A stretch of 47,621 nt of DNA, from positions 1-47,621 of the forward strand of contig VBJR01000041.1 of assembly GCA_005880175.1 (NCBI GenBank), given 5' to 3'. Both the position numbers and the translations under genes were made by a program. Positions 24,275 to 33,291 of this stretch are shown piece by piece (within the stretch, counting starts at the first letter, position 1; each line of letters opens with the position of its first letter). The stretch comes from Chloroflexota bacterium. Its GTDB lineage: Bacteria; Chloroflexota; Dormibacteria; Dormibacterales; Dormibacteraceae. The notes beneath the pieces were generated by a model. The model was not told the origin of the DNA, ran no database searches, and worked only from the letters and a program-made list of their open reading frames with translations.

Positions 24275-25579
24275 ATGGGGAGGGTAGTGGGCATCCGTGC
24301 CCGTCTCGCGGTGCGACTCCTGGTCACGCTGATCGTGAGCGGCGGCTGCAGCATGTCGACGATGTCGGCGCCGACCCGGACGGGGGCGGACATCCTCATC
24401 GGGGTCCCCAACGCCGTCACCGGTGACTACAACGTCGAGGGCCCGCTGACCAGGCAGGGGTACGACCTCTGGGCGGACTGGACGAACAACCAGGGCGGCA
24501 TCGAGGTCCAGGGCGTGCGGCACAAGGTGCGCCTCCTGTACCAGGACGACCAGAGCCAGCCGCAGACGTCGGCGCAGATCGCCGAGCAGATGCTGACGAC
24601 GAGCAAGGCGCAGTTCCTGCTCTCGCCGTACGGCTCGAACACGACCGCGGCGGTGGCGGCGGTCGCCGAGCAGCACAAGGTGCCGATCGTGGCCTCGAAC
24701 GCGGGCGCCCGGCAGGTGTTCATGCAGGGCTTCCACTACCTGTTCGGAATCCTGGCCCCGGTGGACCTGTACCCGGCGGCCGTGATCGACTGGGAGCTGA
24801 GCGGCATCCCGAAGCCGACCAGCATGGCGATCCTGACCGCCGACGACCCGGCGTCCCTGCTCATCGCCCAGGGCACGGTGGACTACGCCACCAGCAAGGG
24901 CCTCAAGGTCGTCTCCCTGCAGAAGTACCCGGCCGGCACGACCAACCTGTTCGCGCAGGTCCAGCAGGCGAAGGCCGCCAGGCCCGACATCTTCGTCAAC
25001 TCGGGGCACTTCCTGGAGGCGGTGGCCGCGCACAAGGCGGCGAAGGACCTGGGGCTGGACGCCAAGGTGTTCAGCTACGCGGTGGGCCCCGCCCAGCCCG
25101 AGTTCGTGCAGGCGCTGGGCCCGGTCGCGGACTTCGCCGTGACCGGCACGCCGTGGAACCCGCAGGCCAAGTTCAAGGCGGACTACGGGCCGAGCTCGGC
25201 CGAGTACGTGGCGGCGTTCCGCAAGAAGTTCCTGACGGACAAGGAGCCCGGCTTCGTGACCGCGGACGCGACGGCGGCGGGCCTGGCGCTGGAGCTGGCC
25301 ATCATGCACGCGAACAGCCTGGACCCGCTGAAGGTCCGGGACGCTCTGGCCGGCCTGGACGCCAACACGTTCTACGGCCGCCTCAAGTTCGACGCCCAGG
25401 GCCAGAACACGTTCCACAACGTGCTGGTCGAGCAGATCCAGAACGGCCAGCTGGAGACGATCTTCCCGCCCGAGCTGGCGACCGCGTCGGGCACGTACCC
25501 GGCCCCGACGTGGGAGGCCCGGTTCGGCGCCCCGGCCGCCCCGCCGAAGGCGAAGCTGCCGGGCACGGGCCAGCCGTAG
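24275..25579 (+). CDS. Liv-type solute-binding lipoprotein 2
   Basis: The protein of 434 residues has a basic N-terminus, a hydrophobic core (LAVRLLVTLIV) and a lipobox-like SGGC, then a two-lobed type-1 binding fold: DILIGVPNAVTGDYNVEGPL, RLLYQDDQSQPQTSA, LLSPYGSNTTAAVAAVAEQ, and a C-terminal NTFYGRLKFDAQGQN. It is clearly paralogous with the protein at 26788. The gene is leaderless-looking and separate from the catabolic operon. No permease or ATPase is adjacent, so it may share the Liv complex or serve sensing. Ligand unknown. Confidence 0.88.
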   Translation: MGRVVGIRARLAVRLLVTLIVSGGCSMSTMSAPTRTGADILIGVPNAVTGDYNVEGPLTRQGYDLWADWTNNQGGIEVQGVRHKVRLLYQDDQSQPQTSAQIAEQMLTTSKAQFLLSPYGSNTTAAVAAVAEQHKVPIVASNAGARQVFMQGFHYLFGILAPVDLYPAAVIDWELSGIPKPTSMAILTADDPASLLIAQGTVDYATSKGLKVVSLQKYPAGTTNLFAQVQQAKAARPDIFVNSGHFLEAVAAHKAAKDLGLDAKVFSYAVGPAQPEFVQALGPVADFAVTGTPWNPQAKFKADYGPSSAEYVAAFRKKFLTDKEPGFVTADATAAGLALELAIMHANSLDPLKVRDALAGLDANTFYGRLKFDAQGQNTFHNVLVEQIQNGQLETIFPPELATASGTYPAPTWEARFGAPAAPPKAKLPGTGQP

Positions 25580-25590
25580 GGGGCACTGCG

Positions 25591-25648
25591 GCCGGCGGTT
25601 GGCCCTCTTGGGAGCCGTGGACAGGCACATTCGCCGGCGGTTGGCCCT
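25591..25648. repeat. Short direct repeat, 42-bp period
   Basis: GCCGGCGGTTGGCCCT occurs at 25591-25606 and 25633-25648, between the stop of lipoprotein 2 and the DUF72 gene. The copies are identical over 16 bases. Function not apparent. Confidence 0.6.
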
Positions 25649-25703
25649 GTCTGGCGGCTGGCGCGGAGCGCCCCGCCGAGGCTTCGGGTAGCCTCAACCT
25701 GAC

Positions 25704-26708
25704 ATGGACCCGCACGATCCCGGCGCCGACGTCGCCGGCCGGCGCGCGGAGGCCGTCGACGACCCCGCCGCCCAGCCCATCCAGGTCGCCGACGGCCACG
25801 TCGTCCGCGCCGGCACCGCGTCGTGGACCGACCCGACCATGACGGCGGCCGGCGTCTTCTACCCCGACGGCGCCACCTCGGCGGAGGAGCGGCTCCGCTA
25901 CTACGCGAGCCGGTTCTCCGTGGTCGAGGTGGACGCCACGTACTACGCGCTGCCGCAGGAGGCGATGTCCCAGCGCTGGGTCGAGCGGACGCCCGACCAC
26001 TTCGTGTTCGACATCAAGGCGCACGCGCTGATGACCGGCCAGCCCACGGAGACGAAGCGCCTGCCCAAGCCGATCCGCGAGGCCCTCCCCGAGCCCGTGC
26101 GCGAGAAGGCGCGGCTGTACCCCAGGGACCTGCCCGACGAGCTGCTGGACGAGGTGTGGGCCGGGTTCCGGCGCGGGATCGAGCCGCTCGTCGAGCACCG
26201 CAGGCTCGGCGCCGTGTTCCTCCAGTTCCCGCGCTGGGTGTTCCCGTCGAACGAGACGCGCGACCACATCCTGCGGGCGCGCGAGCGGCTGGGCGGCCTG
26301 CGGATCGCCGTCGAGTTCCGGCACGGGTCGTGGTTCAACGAGAAGAACGCCGAGCGCACCGTCCGCTTCCTGACGGACAACGCGATCCCGTACGTCATCG
26401 TGGACGAGCCGCAGGGCTTCAAGAGCTCGGTGCCGCCCGTGGTGGCCGCGACGTCGCCGGACCTGGCGGTCGTCCGCTTCCACGGCCGCAACGCGGAGAC
26501 GTGGGAGAAGCGCGACATCAGCCCGGCCGAGCGGTTCCGCTACCTGTACGACGAGGACGAGCTGGGCGACTGGGTCCCCGCGATCCGCGACACCGCGAAG
26601 AAGACGCGGGAGACCCACGTGCTGATGAACAACTGCTTCAGCAACTACGGCACGACGAACGCGCTGGAGATCGCCCGCCTCCTGAAGGAGCTGGAGAAGC
26701 TCGCGTAG
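25704..26708 (+). CDS. DUF72 (YecE-like) protein
   Basis: The 334-residue protein has the DUF72 TIM-barrel pattern: GTASWTDPTM, then VEVDATYYALP, FVFDIKAHALMTG, GAVFLQFPRWVF, RIAVEFRHGSWF, VVRFHGRN and MNNCFSNYGTTNAL near the end. The biochemical role of the family is unknown, though it resembles sugar-phosphate isomerase or endonuclease-IV-like barrels. TAGCCT sits 9 bases before ATG 25704, suggesting a leaderless start. It lies between two paralogous binding-protein genes without evident functional link. Confidence 0.88.
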   Translation: MDPHDPGADVAGRRAEAVDDPAAQPIQVADGHVVRAGTASWTDPTMTAAGVFYPDGATSAEERLRYYASRFSVVEVDATYYALPQEAMSQRWVERTPDHFVFDIKAHALMTGQPTETKRLPKPIREALPEPVREKARLYPRDLPDELLDEVWAGFRRGIEPLVEHRRLGAVFLQFPRWVFPSNETRDHILRARERLGGLRIAVEFRHGSWFNEKNAERTVRFLTDNAIPYVIVDEPQGFKSSVPPVVAATSPDLAVVRFHGRNAETWEKRDISPAERFRYLYDEDELGDWVPAIRDTAKKTRETHVLMNNCFSNYGTTNALEIARLLKELEKLA

Positions 26709-26787
26709 CGCGCCGGGCCGGGGCGTCCGTGACGGTACGCCCCAGTCCTGCTATGGTGCCCGGCAGGCCAATTCGTCCCGTGAGGGC

Positions 26788-28071
26788 GTGTGGCCGGGTG
26801 GTGATGCATTGGGCGTCCGAGGGAGAGCATCGCGAACGGTGGGGAGGTGGGGCCCGGCGTTGGTCGCGCTGTCGATGCTGGCCGCCGCCTGTGGCGGCGT
26901 GGCCGCGGAGCCCCAGGTCCCGGTCGGCAGCGACGTCATCGTCGGCGACGCCATGTCGCTCACCGGGTCGCTGGCCCAGGAGGGCCGGCTGACCCAGCAG
27001 GGCTACCAGATGTGGGTGAGCTGGGCCGACGCGCAGGGCGGCGTCGTCGTGGGCGGGGTCCGCCACCGCGTCCAGCTGGTGACCCAGGACGACCAGAGCA
27101 AGCCGGACCTGTCGGCGGCGCTCGCCGCCAACCTGGTCGAGAGCAGCGGCGTCCAGTTCCTCCTCGGCCCGTACGGCAGCGACACGACCGCCGCCGTGGC
27201 CACCGTGGCCGAGCAGAACCACGTCCCGTTCGTCGAGGGCACCGGGGCCGCGCAGTCCATCTTCAGCCACGGCTATCGCTACACGTTCGGCATCATGAGC
27301 CTGACGGACCAGTACTTCGCCAGGCTGCTCGACATGGCCGCCGGCCTGACGCCGCGCCCTCGCACGATCGCCCTGCTCGCCGCGGACGACAGCTTCTCCC
27401 AGGAGGTGGCCGACTCGGTCCGGGCGCGCGCGCCGGGCCACGGGATGGACATCGTCCTGAGCCAGCGCTACCCGGCCGGCACCACCGACGTCACCGCGCT
27501 GGTGGCCAGGGCGGCCGCCGCGAAGCCCGACATCCTGATCAACTCGGGCCACCTGGCGGAGGCGGTCGCCATCCACAAGGCGGCCCGGGCGCAGGGGCTG
27601 AACGCCAAGTTGTTCGCGTACTCCGTGGGGCCGTCGACCGCGGAGTTCATCGCCGACCTCGGCCCCGACGCCGACTACGTCTTCGCCGGCGCGCAGTGGA
27701 CGCCGCAGGTATCGAACCAGCGCCAGATGTACCTCTCCACGCCGGACTACATCGCGACGTACCGGAGCATGTTCCGGACGCTGGACGAGCCGCCCTACCA
27801 GACGGCGCAGGGGACGGCCGCGGGGCTGGCGTTGCAGCGGGCCATGGAGAACGCGGGCTCGCTGGACCCGCAGGCGGTCCGGGACGCGCTGGCGTCGCTC
27901 GACGTCATGACGTTCTACGGCCGCCTGAAGTTCGACAGCCGCGGCGCGAACGTCACCAAGCCGATGGTGGTGCAGCAGATCCAGTCGAGCCGCCACCACA
28001 CGGTGTTCCCGGCGAGCGTGGCGGACGCCCAGGTCGTGTACCCCACGCCGCCGTGGTCCCGGCGCACGTGA
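26788..28071 (+). CDS. Solute-binding lipoprotein 3, coupled to a histidine kinase
   Basis: The 427-residue protein has a lipoprotein signal (VGRWGPALVALSMLAAAC; lipobox A-A-A-C) and a type-1 binding fold closely parallel to lipoprotein 2: DVIVGDAMSLTGSLAQEG, VTQDDQSKPDLSA, LLGPYGSDTTAAVATVAEQ, MTFYGRLKFDSRGAN. GTG 26788 is used; TTG 26809 is a plausible later start. The stop overlaps the GTG of the kinase gene by 4 bases, so the products are made together. The likely role is a ligand-loaded partner that contacts the kinase's extracellular Cache domain, as in TorT-TorS-like arrangements, rather than transport. Confidence 0.85.
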   Translation: MWPGGDALGVRGRASRTVGRWGPALVALSMLAAACGGVAAEPQVPVGSDVIVGDAMSLTGSLAQEGRLTQQGYQMWVSWADAQGGVVVGGVRHRVQLVTQDDQSKPDLSAALAANLVESSGVQFLLGPYGSDTTAAVATVAEQNHVPFVEGTGAAQSIFSHGYRYTFGIMSLTDQYFARLLDMAAGLTPRPRTIALLAADDSFSQEVADSVRARAPGHGMDIVLSQRYPAGTTDVTALVARAAAAKPDILINSGHLAEAVAIHKAARAQGLNAKLFAYSVGPSTAEFIADLGPDADYVFAGAQWTPQVSNQRQMYLSTPDYIATYRSMFRTLDEPPYQTAQGTAAGLALQRAMENAGSLDPQAVRDALASLDVMTFYGRLKFDSRGANVTKPMVVQQIQSSRHHTVFPASVADAQVVYPTPPWSRRT

Positions 28072-30320
28072 GGCTCCTCTCCCGGCGGTCCGCCGTCGTC
28101 CTGTTCCTCGTGATCATCGGCCTGCCGATCGCCGTGCTGACGTACACGGCCATCACCATCTCGTCGCAGTCGGCCGTCAGGCAGGCCGAGAACGGCGCCG
28201 CCGACTCCGCCCAGACCAGCGCGGTGTTCATCAGGCAGCGCTTCGAGGACGTGGCCATCCAGGTGGACACGTACGCGCAGCGCAGCCTCGAGCCCGCGAT
28301 GCAGGGCGGACCGGGCCGGTACGACATGGCCGGGATCAGCGGCGCGCTCAGCGACCTGCTGCGGGTCCAGAGCGGCGTCGCCACCGCGTTCGTGACCGAC
28401 CCGCGCGGCCAGCTGGTCGCCATCTCGCCCCAGCGCGGCGACCTGGTGGGCAAGTACCTGACCGGCGACGACTGGTACCAGGGGGTGCGAGACCAGGACA
28501 GTCCGTACGTCTCCGGGCTGTCGTCGACGGCCGCCAGCCAGAGCCTCGACTCGGTCGCGATCGCGACGCCGGTGATGGGCCCGCCGGGGACCGCGCTGAC
28601 CCGGTACGGCTACCTCGTCGCGCTGTTCAGCCTGCACCAGATCCAGGACTTCGTGGACGAGTTCGAGGCGTCGAACCACACCGCCATCTGCCTCGTGGAC
28701 GGCGCGGGCTTCGTGCTCGCGCAGCCCGGGCTGACGCCGGGGAGCGTCGTCTCCTGGCCCGCGAACGACCACCTGCTGGCGGCGGCCCTGGCCGGCCGCC
28801 CCGGCACCACCGAGAACGACGGCGACGGCGGCGACCAGCTCGCCGCGTACGCGCCCGTGCCGGGATTCCGCTGGGCCGTGGTGGCGAACGTGCCGCGGGC
28901 CGTGGCGCTGCGCGGCGCCGCCCAGGTCCGCATGACCGTGCTCACCATCGCGGCCATCGTGGCGGGGATGCTCGTCCTGGGCCTGATCGTGGGCTGGTCG
29001 CTGGTCCACCGGGCGCAGCAGACGGCATCGTTCCAGCAGCGCATGGAGTCCCTGACGCGGCTCAACGACGCCGCCCGCGCCGTGCACGCCGAGCGCGGAC
29101 CCCGGGCGCTCCAGATCATCGCCAGGCGGGCCCGGGAGCTGGTGTTCGGCGACTTCACCGCGCTCGGCGTGTGGGACCAGGAGCAGCGGCGGATGGACCT
29201 CGTGGCGCACGACGCGAGCGCCGACCTGGCCGGCGGCGACGTCGATCGCCTGGCCGCGCTGGTCATCGAGGCGCGCAGGCCGGCGGTCGCGACCAGCCAC
29301 GGGATGCTCGCGGACCTGGTCGGCCGCGACCGCCAGGTGGACCTGCTCGGCCTCGGGCCGTACGTGCTGGTGCCGGTGACGGCCGGCGAGCGCGTGCTGG
29401 GCTGCCTGCTCGTCTGCCGGCGGGAGGGCAGCCCCGGGTTCCACGCGCTGAACGAGGGCCAGGTGGTCCAGATGTCGCAGCACGCCACGGCGGTCCTCGA
29501 GAAGGGCCGGCACGACGTGGAGCGCGAGGCGTTCATGGACCGGCTGAGCGACACGAACGCCGAGCTCGAGCGCGCCAACCGGCTCAAGTCGCAGTTCCTG
29601 GCCCGCATGAGCCACGAGCTCCGGACGCCGCTGTCCGCCATCATCGGCTTCTCCGAGCTGCTCCTGGAGGGCTCGTCGGGGCGCCTGAACCGCGACCAGC
29701 AGGGCGACGTGACGGAGATCGCGAGCGCCGGCCGGGTGCTGCTCGACGTGATCAACGACATCCTGGACCTCTCGCGGATCGAGGCCGGCCGGATGCGCCT
29801 GGAGCAGGAGCCGATCCAGCTCGGCTCGCTGCTGACGGACGTCGCGTCCGCGCTCCGGCCCCTGGCCCACGAGAAGTCGCTGGAGCTGCGGGTCGCGGTC
29901 GTCGGCGGCGATCCCTACGTCCTGGCCGACGCGCTGCGGGTCCGGCAGATCGTGACAAACCTGATCTCCAACGCGCTCAAGTTCACCCAGGAGGGCGGCG
30001 TGACGGTGCGCCTGCTGGCGATGCCGCGGGACGTCGAGGTGTCGGTGCTGGACACCGGCATCGGCATGCCGCCGGCCGCCCTGGAGTACATCTTCGACGA
30101 GTTCTCGCAGGTCGAGAGCGCGGGCGGCGGTGGGCTGACCGGGACCGGACTCGGCCTGTCGATCGCCCAGCGCCTGGTCCAGCTCCACGGCGGCACGATC
30201 GGGGTCGTGTCCGAGGTGGGGGTGGGCAGCCGGTTCTGGTTTCGGCTGCCGGTGGCGACGGGCGCGGCCGACTGGCCGCAGCTCGCCGAGGTGCCGGCGA
30301 TGGAGGGTGCGGTGCGATGA
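28068..30320 (+). CDS. Sensor histidine kinase, Cache-GAF-HisKA-HATPase
   Basis: This 750-residue kinase has a first membrane helix (8-28), an extracellular Cache-like domain (about 35-285, with FVTDPRGQLVAISP and YGYLVALF patterns), a second helix (290-313), a cytoplasmic GAF-like domain (about 335-478), HisKA with phospho-acceptor His516 (MSHELRTPLS), and a HATPase with N-box NLISNALKF (631-639), G1 DTGIGMP (662-668) and G2 GTGLGLS (692-698). All catalytic motifs are intact. It overlaps the lipoprotein stop (GTGA) and ends overlapping the response-regulator start (ATGA). The probable signal is ligand-bound lipoprotein 3, plus a cytoplasmic GAF ligand. Confidence 0.93.
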   Translation: MRLLSRRSAVVLFLVIIGLPIAVLTYTAITISSQSAVRQAENGAADSAQTSAVFIRQRFEDVAIQVDTYAQRSLEPAMQGGPGRYDMAGISGALSDLLRVQSGVATAFVTDPRGQLVAISPQRGDLVGKYLTGDDWYQGVRDQDSPYVSGLSSTAASQSLDSVAIATPVMGPPGTALTRYGYLVALFSLHQIQDFVDEFEASNHTAICLVDGAGFVLAQPGLTPGSVVSWPANDHLLAAALAGRPGTTENDGDGGDQLAAYAPVPGFRWAVVANVPRAVALRGAAQVRMTVLTIAAIVAGMLVLGLIVGWSLVHRAQQTASFQQRMESLTRLNDAARAVHAERGPRALQIIARRARELVFGDFTALGVWDQEQRRMDLVAHDASADLAGGDVDRLAALVIEARRPAVATSHGMLADLVGRDRQVDLLGLGPYVLVPVTAGERVLGCLLVCRREGSPGFHALNEGQVVQMSQHATAVLEKGRHDVEREAFMDRLSDTNAELERANRLKSQFLARMSHELRTPLSAIIGFSELLLEGSSGRLNRDQQGDVTEIASAGRVLLDVINDILDLSRIEAGRMRLEQEPIQLGSLLTDVASALRPLAHEKSLELRVAVVGGDPYVLADALRVRQIVTNLISNALKFTQEGGVTVRLLAMPRDVEVSVLDTGIGMPPAALEYIFDEFSQVESAGGGGLTGTGLGLSIAQRLVQLHGGTIGVVSEVGVGSRFWFRLPVATGAADWPQLAEVPAMEGAVR

Positions 30321-30679
30321 CCTCGGTCCTCCTGGTGGACGACGACCCCCGCATGCAGGTGCTGGGCCGCAGGGTGCTCGAGCGGCAGGGCTACCACGTC
30401 GTGGTGGCGGCCGACGGCAGCGAGGCCGCGGCAGCGGTGGACACGGAACCCATCGACGTGGTGCTCATGGACCTGGAGATGCCGCGCGTCGACGGGCACC
30501 AGGCGATGCGGTTGATCAAGGCACGGCACCCGGCGCTGCCGGTCGTGGCCGTGACCGCGTACGCGATGGCGGGCGACTCCGAGCGCTGCCGCGAGGAGGG
30601 CTTCGACGACTACATCTCGAAGCCGTACCAGATCGACCAGCTGCGCTCGCTGGTCGCCCGGCTGGCCGGTCCGCGCTGA
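30317..30679 (+). CDS. Receiver-only response regulator (CheY-like)
   Basis: The 120-residue protein is a lone receiver domain: acidic pair D9/D10, phospho-acceptor D52 (VVLMDLEMP), T80 and K102 (ISKPYQ). There is no DNA-binding or enzymatic output domain. It overlaps the kinase gene by 4 bases (ATGA), so it is its likely partner. Output must pass through protein contact, a phosphorelay, or another regulator elsewhere in the genome. Confidence 0.93.
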   Translation: MTSVLLVDDDPRMQVLGRRVLERQGYHVVVAADGSEAAAAVDTEPIDVVLMDLEMPRVDGHQAMRLIKARHPALPVVAVTAYAMAGDSERCREEGFDDYISKPYQIDQLRSLVARLAGPR

Positions 30680-30741
30680 CGCGGCGGGAGCCGGCCACGT
30701 AACGTCCGTAGCGTTGGCGGGTCCCGCCACGTACAGGCTAT

Positions 30742-31884
30742 GTGGACGTGGACGTGATCGACCGGCTGCGGGCCGAGCGCCTGCTGACGCGGTCCGGACT
30801 CCTGTGGGGCGCCTGGTCGGCAGCCCTGAGCGCGGCGGCGCTGGCGGTGGCCGTCGCCGTGGTGAAGGCGCGCGGACGTCCGAACCTGGACGGCCTGTTC
30901 AACGACTTCTACGACTACTGGGCGGCGGGCCGCATCCTCCAGCGCGGTGGCAACCCGTACGACGCGGGGCTGATGAGCCATGTCCTGGCCTCGGCCGGCG
31001 TCCACTCGACGGTGGGCGGCGCGTACTCGTATCCGCTGCTGCTGTCGCCCCTGGGGCGCGTCACGCCGGTGCAGGGCTTCGTGGTGGCCACGGCCGCGGC
31101 GCTGTTCGCGCCGGTGGTGGGCACCCTGTACTTCGGCCAGGTCAACCTGTACCTCCTGCCGCTGCTGGCCCTCGCGCTGCGGGGGGCGCGGCCTGAGGCG
31201 GGCATCGCGGGCGCGGCGGCGGTGAAGCTCTACCCGAGCGCGACCGCCCTGGCGTTCGTCACGCGCGGCCGGCGGGGCGTGCGGCCGCTGCTGGTGACCG
31301 TGGCGGCGGTCCTGGGCCTGTCGCTCCTGCCGAACGTGCTCGCGGGCGTCTGGCCGGCGCGGGGCGGGGCGCTGGCCATGGTCGGGCCGGACCGGTTCTG
31401 GAGCAACGAGTCGATCAACGGCTGGCTGAGCAGGCTGCCGCTGTCGGGCCTGGCGGTGACGCTGCTGATGGTGGCGTCGGGCGCCGCGCTGGGCGCGCTG
31501 GTGCTCGCGCTCGTGCTGGCCCGGCGCGACCGCCCGTGGGCGGGCGCGTTCGCGCTGCTTCTCTGCTACGGCGTGGTGGCGGCGCCGAAGAACTCGCTGT
31601 GGAACTTCGCGCCGCTGGTGGTCGCGGGGACGCAGTGGTGGTCGGCGAGCGACCGGCGGCTCCGGGCCGCGGCGCTGGGGACGCTGGCGTGGGCCCTGGT
31701 GGGCCTCCAGGGCGTCGTGGACGCGGCGCAGGGCTTCGGGGACGGCCGGTCCGTCCTGGCGGGCGCGCTGGGCAGCGTGGCGCTGCTGGGCGGCCTGCTG
31801 CTGCTCGGGATGCTGGCGCGGCAGCTCCTGGCGGCGCCGCCCCCGGCCGCCCGCCGGGACGAGCGCGAGCGCGCCGCGGCCTAG
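30742..31884 (+). CDS. GT87/DUF2029-like membrane glycosyltransferase
   Basis: The 380-residue membrane protein has about ten hydrophobic helices. An early loop reads FNDFYDYWAAGRILQRGGNPYDA, the typical [FL]xDFxxYxxAxxxxxxGxxPY acceptor region of polyprenyl-phosphate-dependent mannosyltransferases, followed later by LYFGQVNLYLLPLLALAL and AAVKLYPSA. The segment between SYPLLLSPLG and GQVN is shorter than I would expect for the family, so an in-frame loss is possible. GTG 30742 was chosen; GTG 30748 is also in frame. The likely role is cell-wall or lipoglycan assembly. Confidence 0.75.
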   Translation: MDVDVIDRLRAERLLTRSGLLWGAWSAALSAAALAVAVAVVKARGRPNLDGLFNDFYDYWAAGRILQRGGNPYDAGLMSHVLASAGVHSTVGGAYSYPLLLSPLGRVTPVQGFVVATAAALFAPVVGTLYFGQVNLYLLPLLALALRGARPEAGIAGAAAVKLYPSATALAFVTRGRRGVRPLLVTVAAVLGLSLLPNVLAGVWPARGGALAMVGPDRFWSNESINGWLSRLPLSGLAVTLLMVASGAALGALVLALVLARRDRPWAGAFALLLCYGVVAAPKNSLWNFAPLVVAGTQWWSASDRRLRAAALGTLAWALVGLQGVVDAAQGFGDGRSVLAGALGSVALLGGLLLLGMLARQLLAAPPPAARRDERERAAA

Positions 31885-31992
31885 CCGGAGTTCCCTGCTT
31901 GCGGTGAACTTGGTTGAGCTCGGATTCGCGGTGCATGGTCTGGCTACAGCGCCCGGAACGACCTCCAGTGGCGCCGTTGGGAGCGAGTCGCG

Positions 31993-32208
31993 GTGCGCGA
32001 TCTGGTCTGACCAGGTTGCAGCACGAAGCCACGAAGGCCACGAAGGCCACGGAGACGCACGAAGGGTGCTCGGCCTCGACCCGGCTTTCCGACCCCTGCC
32101 GGCCTTGGCTGAATGGAGCCGGCGGCTCGTGGGGTGAGCAGGTGGCCGATGCATCGTGCGTCTTCGTGCCCTTGGTGCCTTCGTGCTTCAAACGCGCTCG
32201 GACAGACC
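31993..32208. repeat. Palindromic dispersed element, copy 2
   Basis: The left arm (about 32020-32065) carries GCACGAAGCCACGAAGGCCACG and ACGCACGAAGG; the right arm (32152-32189) is its imperfect complement. Outer ends GTGCGCGATCTGG and GGACAGACC match those of copy 1 (598-800) in reverse orientation. It fills most of the roughly 400-base gap between the convergent GT87 and MarR genes; nothing else is seen there. Confidence 0.7.
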
Positions 32209-32281
32209 ACGGGTGTACCGGCCACATCTGCACGGCCGTCGCGAGATCGGCCCCAATACGATCGCCCTCAGGAACTTCGGC

Positions 32282-33109
32282 CTAGCTGGCCTCGTCCGCA
32301 TCCCGCAGCGGGGACCGGTTGAGCGCCCGGATCACCACCTTGAGCGACTGCAGCACCGACTCGCGGTCGGCCTCCGGGATCGTGCTCAGCATGCCCTGCA
32401 GCTTGCTGGCCCGGTACGCGGAGAGGTCGCGCGCGAGCGCGCGCCCGCGCGGGGTGAGACGCAGCCGGACCAAGCGGGCGTCGGACGTGTCGCGGTTGCG
32501 CTCGAGCCAGCCCCGGCTCTCCATCTGCACCGCGAGGCGGCTGATCGTGCTCTTCTCGAGCCGCAGGCGGACGGCCAGCGCGGTCTGCGACAGCTCCTCG
32601 CCCGAGCTCAGCTCCATCAGCGCCTGGTGCTCGCTCATCGAGACGGGCTCGCCGCCGTCCATCGGGTCCGTCCGGTGCTGGCCGAACTCGCGGACGAGCG
32701 CGAGCAGCTGGTCCTGGGCGTCCGCGTAGACGGCGCGGAAGCTCTCCTCCGACGCCTCCAGGTCGGCGTGCATGCGGGCGGCCGTCATCGCCGGCGCGAC
32801 CAGGCTGGCCAGCAGCGAGAGCGTCTCCAGCTGCCGCTCGGACCAGCACGTGGGCTCGTAGCGCCGGACGCAGAGCACGCCCTCGCCCCGGCCGCCCGCG
32901 AACAGCGGCACCGCCATCGCCGCGCCGATGCCCCGGCCTGCCGCGGAGGGCAGCGCGAGCGGCCACGTCGCGTAGTCCTCGATCACCTGCGGGCTGCCCG
33001 TCTCGAACGCGATGCCCACCGCGCCCTGGCCCCGCCGCCGCGTGCACCCCTGCTGCATGGAGCCGGGCGGATCGCAGGCCAGGAGGGCCAGCAGCTCGCG
33101 CTCGGGCAC
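32282..33109 (-). CDS. GAF-MarR transcriptional regulator
   Basis: The C-terminal half is a MarR winged HTH: MSEHQALMELSSGE, LSQTALAVRLRLEKSTISRLAVQMESRGWLERNRD, ARLVRLRLTPRGRAL. The N-terminal half is a GAF domain (GVLCVRRYEP, WSERQLETLSLLA). GTG 33109 is the first canonical start, but it cuts into the GAF domain: coding similarity (TFRLLYEVAVATSGVLEPERLAQLA) continues upstream to about 33240 without any ATG, GTG or TTG, up to a TAG at 33269-33271. The gene may use a rare start such as CTG, or its 5' end may be mutated. A MarR-like operator is at 33277-33291. It probably senses a small aromatic or phenolic ligand. Confidence 0.75.
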   Translation of the reverse strand: MPERELLALLACDPPGSMQQGCTRRRGQGAVGIAFETGSPQVIEDYATWPLALPSAAGRGIGAAMAVPLFAGGRGEGVLCVRRYEPTCWSERQLETLSLLASLVAPAMTAARMHADLEASEESFRAVYADAQDQLLALVREFGQHRTDPMDGGEPVSMSEHQALMELSSGEELSQTALAVRLRLEKSTISRLAVQMESRGWLERNRDTSDARLVRLRLTPRGRALARDLSAYRASKLQGMLSTIPEADRESVLQSLKVVIRALNRSPLRDADEAS

Positions 33110-33276
33110 CCACCAGAAGAGGAGCGTGGAGTCCGCGCCGGTCAGCTGGCGTGCCCGTTCGACCGCGAGCTGAGCGAGGCGCTCTGGCTCCAGGACGCCG
33201 CTGGTGGCGACGGCGACCTCGTACAGCAGTCGAAACGTATCGTCGGAGGTGGACGTGGTGGTTGCGGACTACATCG

Positions 33277-33291
33277 GTTGCATGATACAAC
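33277..33291 (-). promoter_or_regulatory. MarR-type operator overlapping a -10 element
   Basis: GTTGCATGATACAAC is a 15-bp imperfect palindrome with only one mismatched pair plus the centre. It contains TATCAT on the minus strand, a possible -10 for the GAF-MarR gene. MarR proteins often repress their own promoters through such TTGxxxxxxxCAA sites, so autoregulation is likely. Confidence 0.5.

Noticed and set aside
27915..30188. Minus-strand open frame of 757 codons opposite the histidine kinase
   Set aside because: High GC keeps antisense frames open; the kinase on the plus strand has every catalytic motif.
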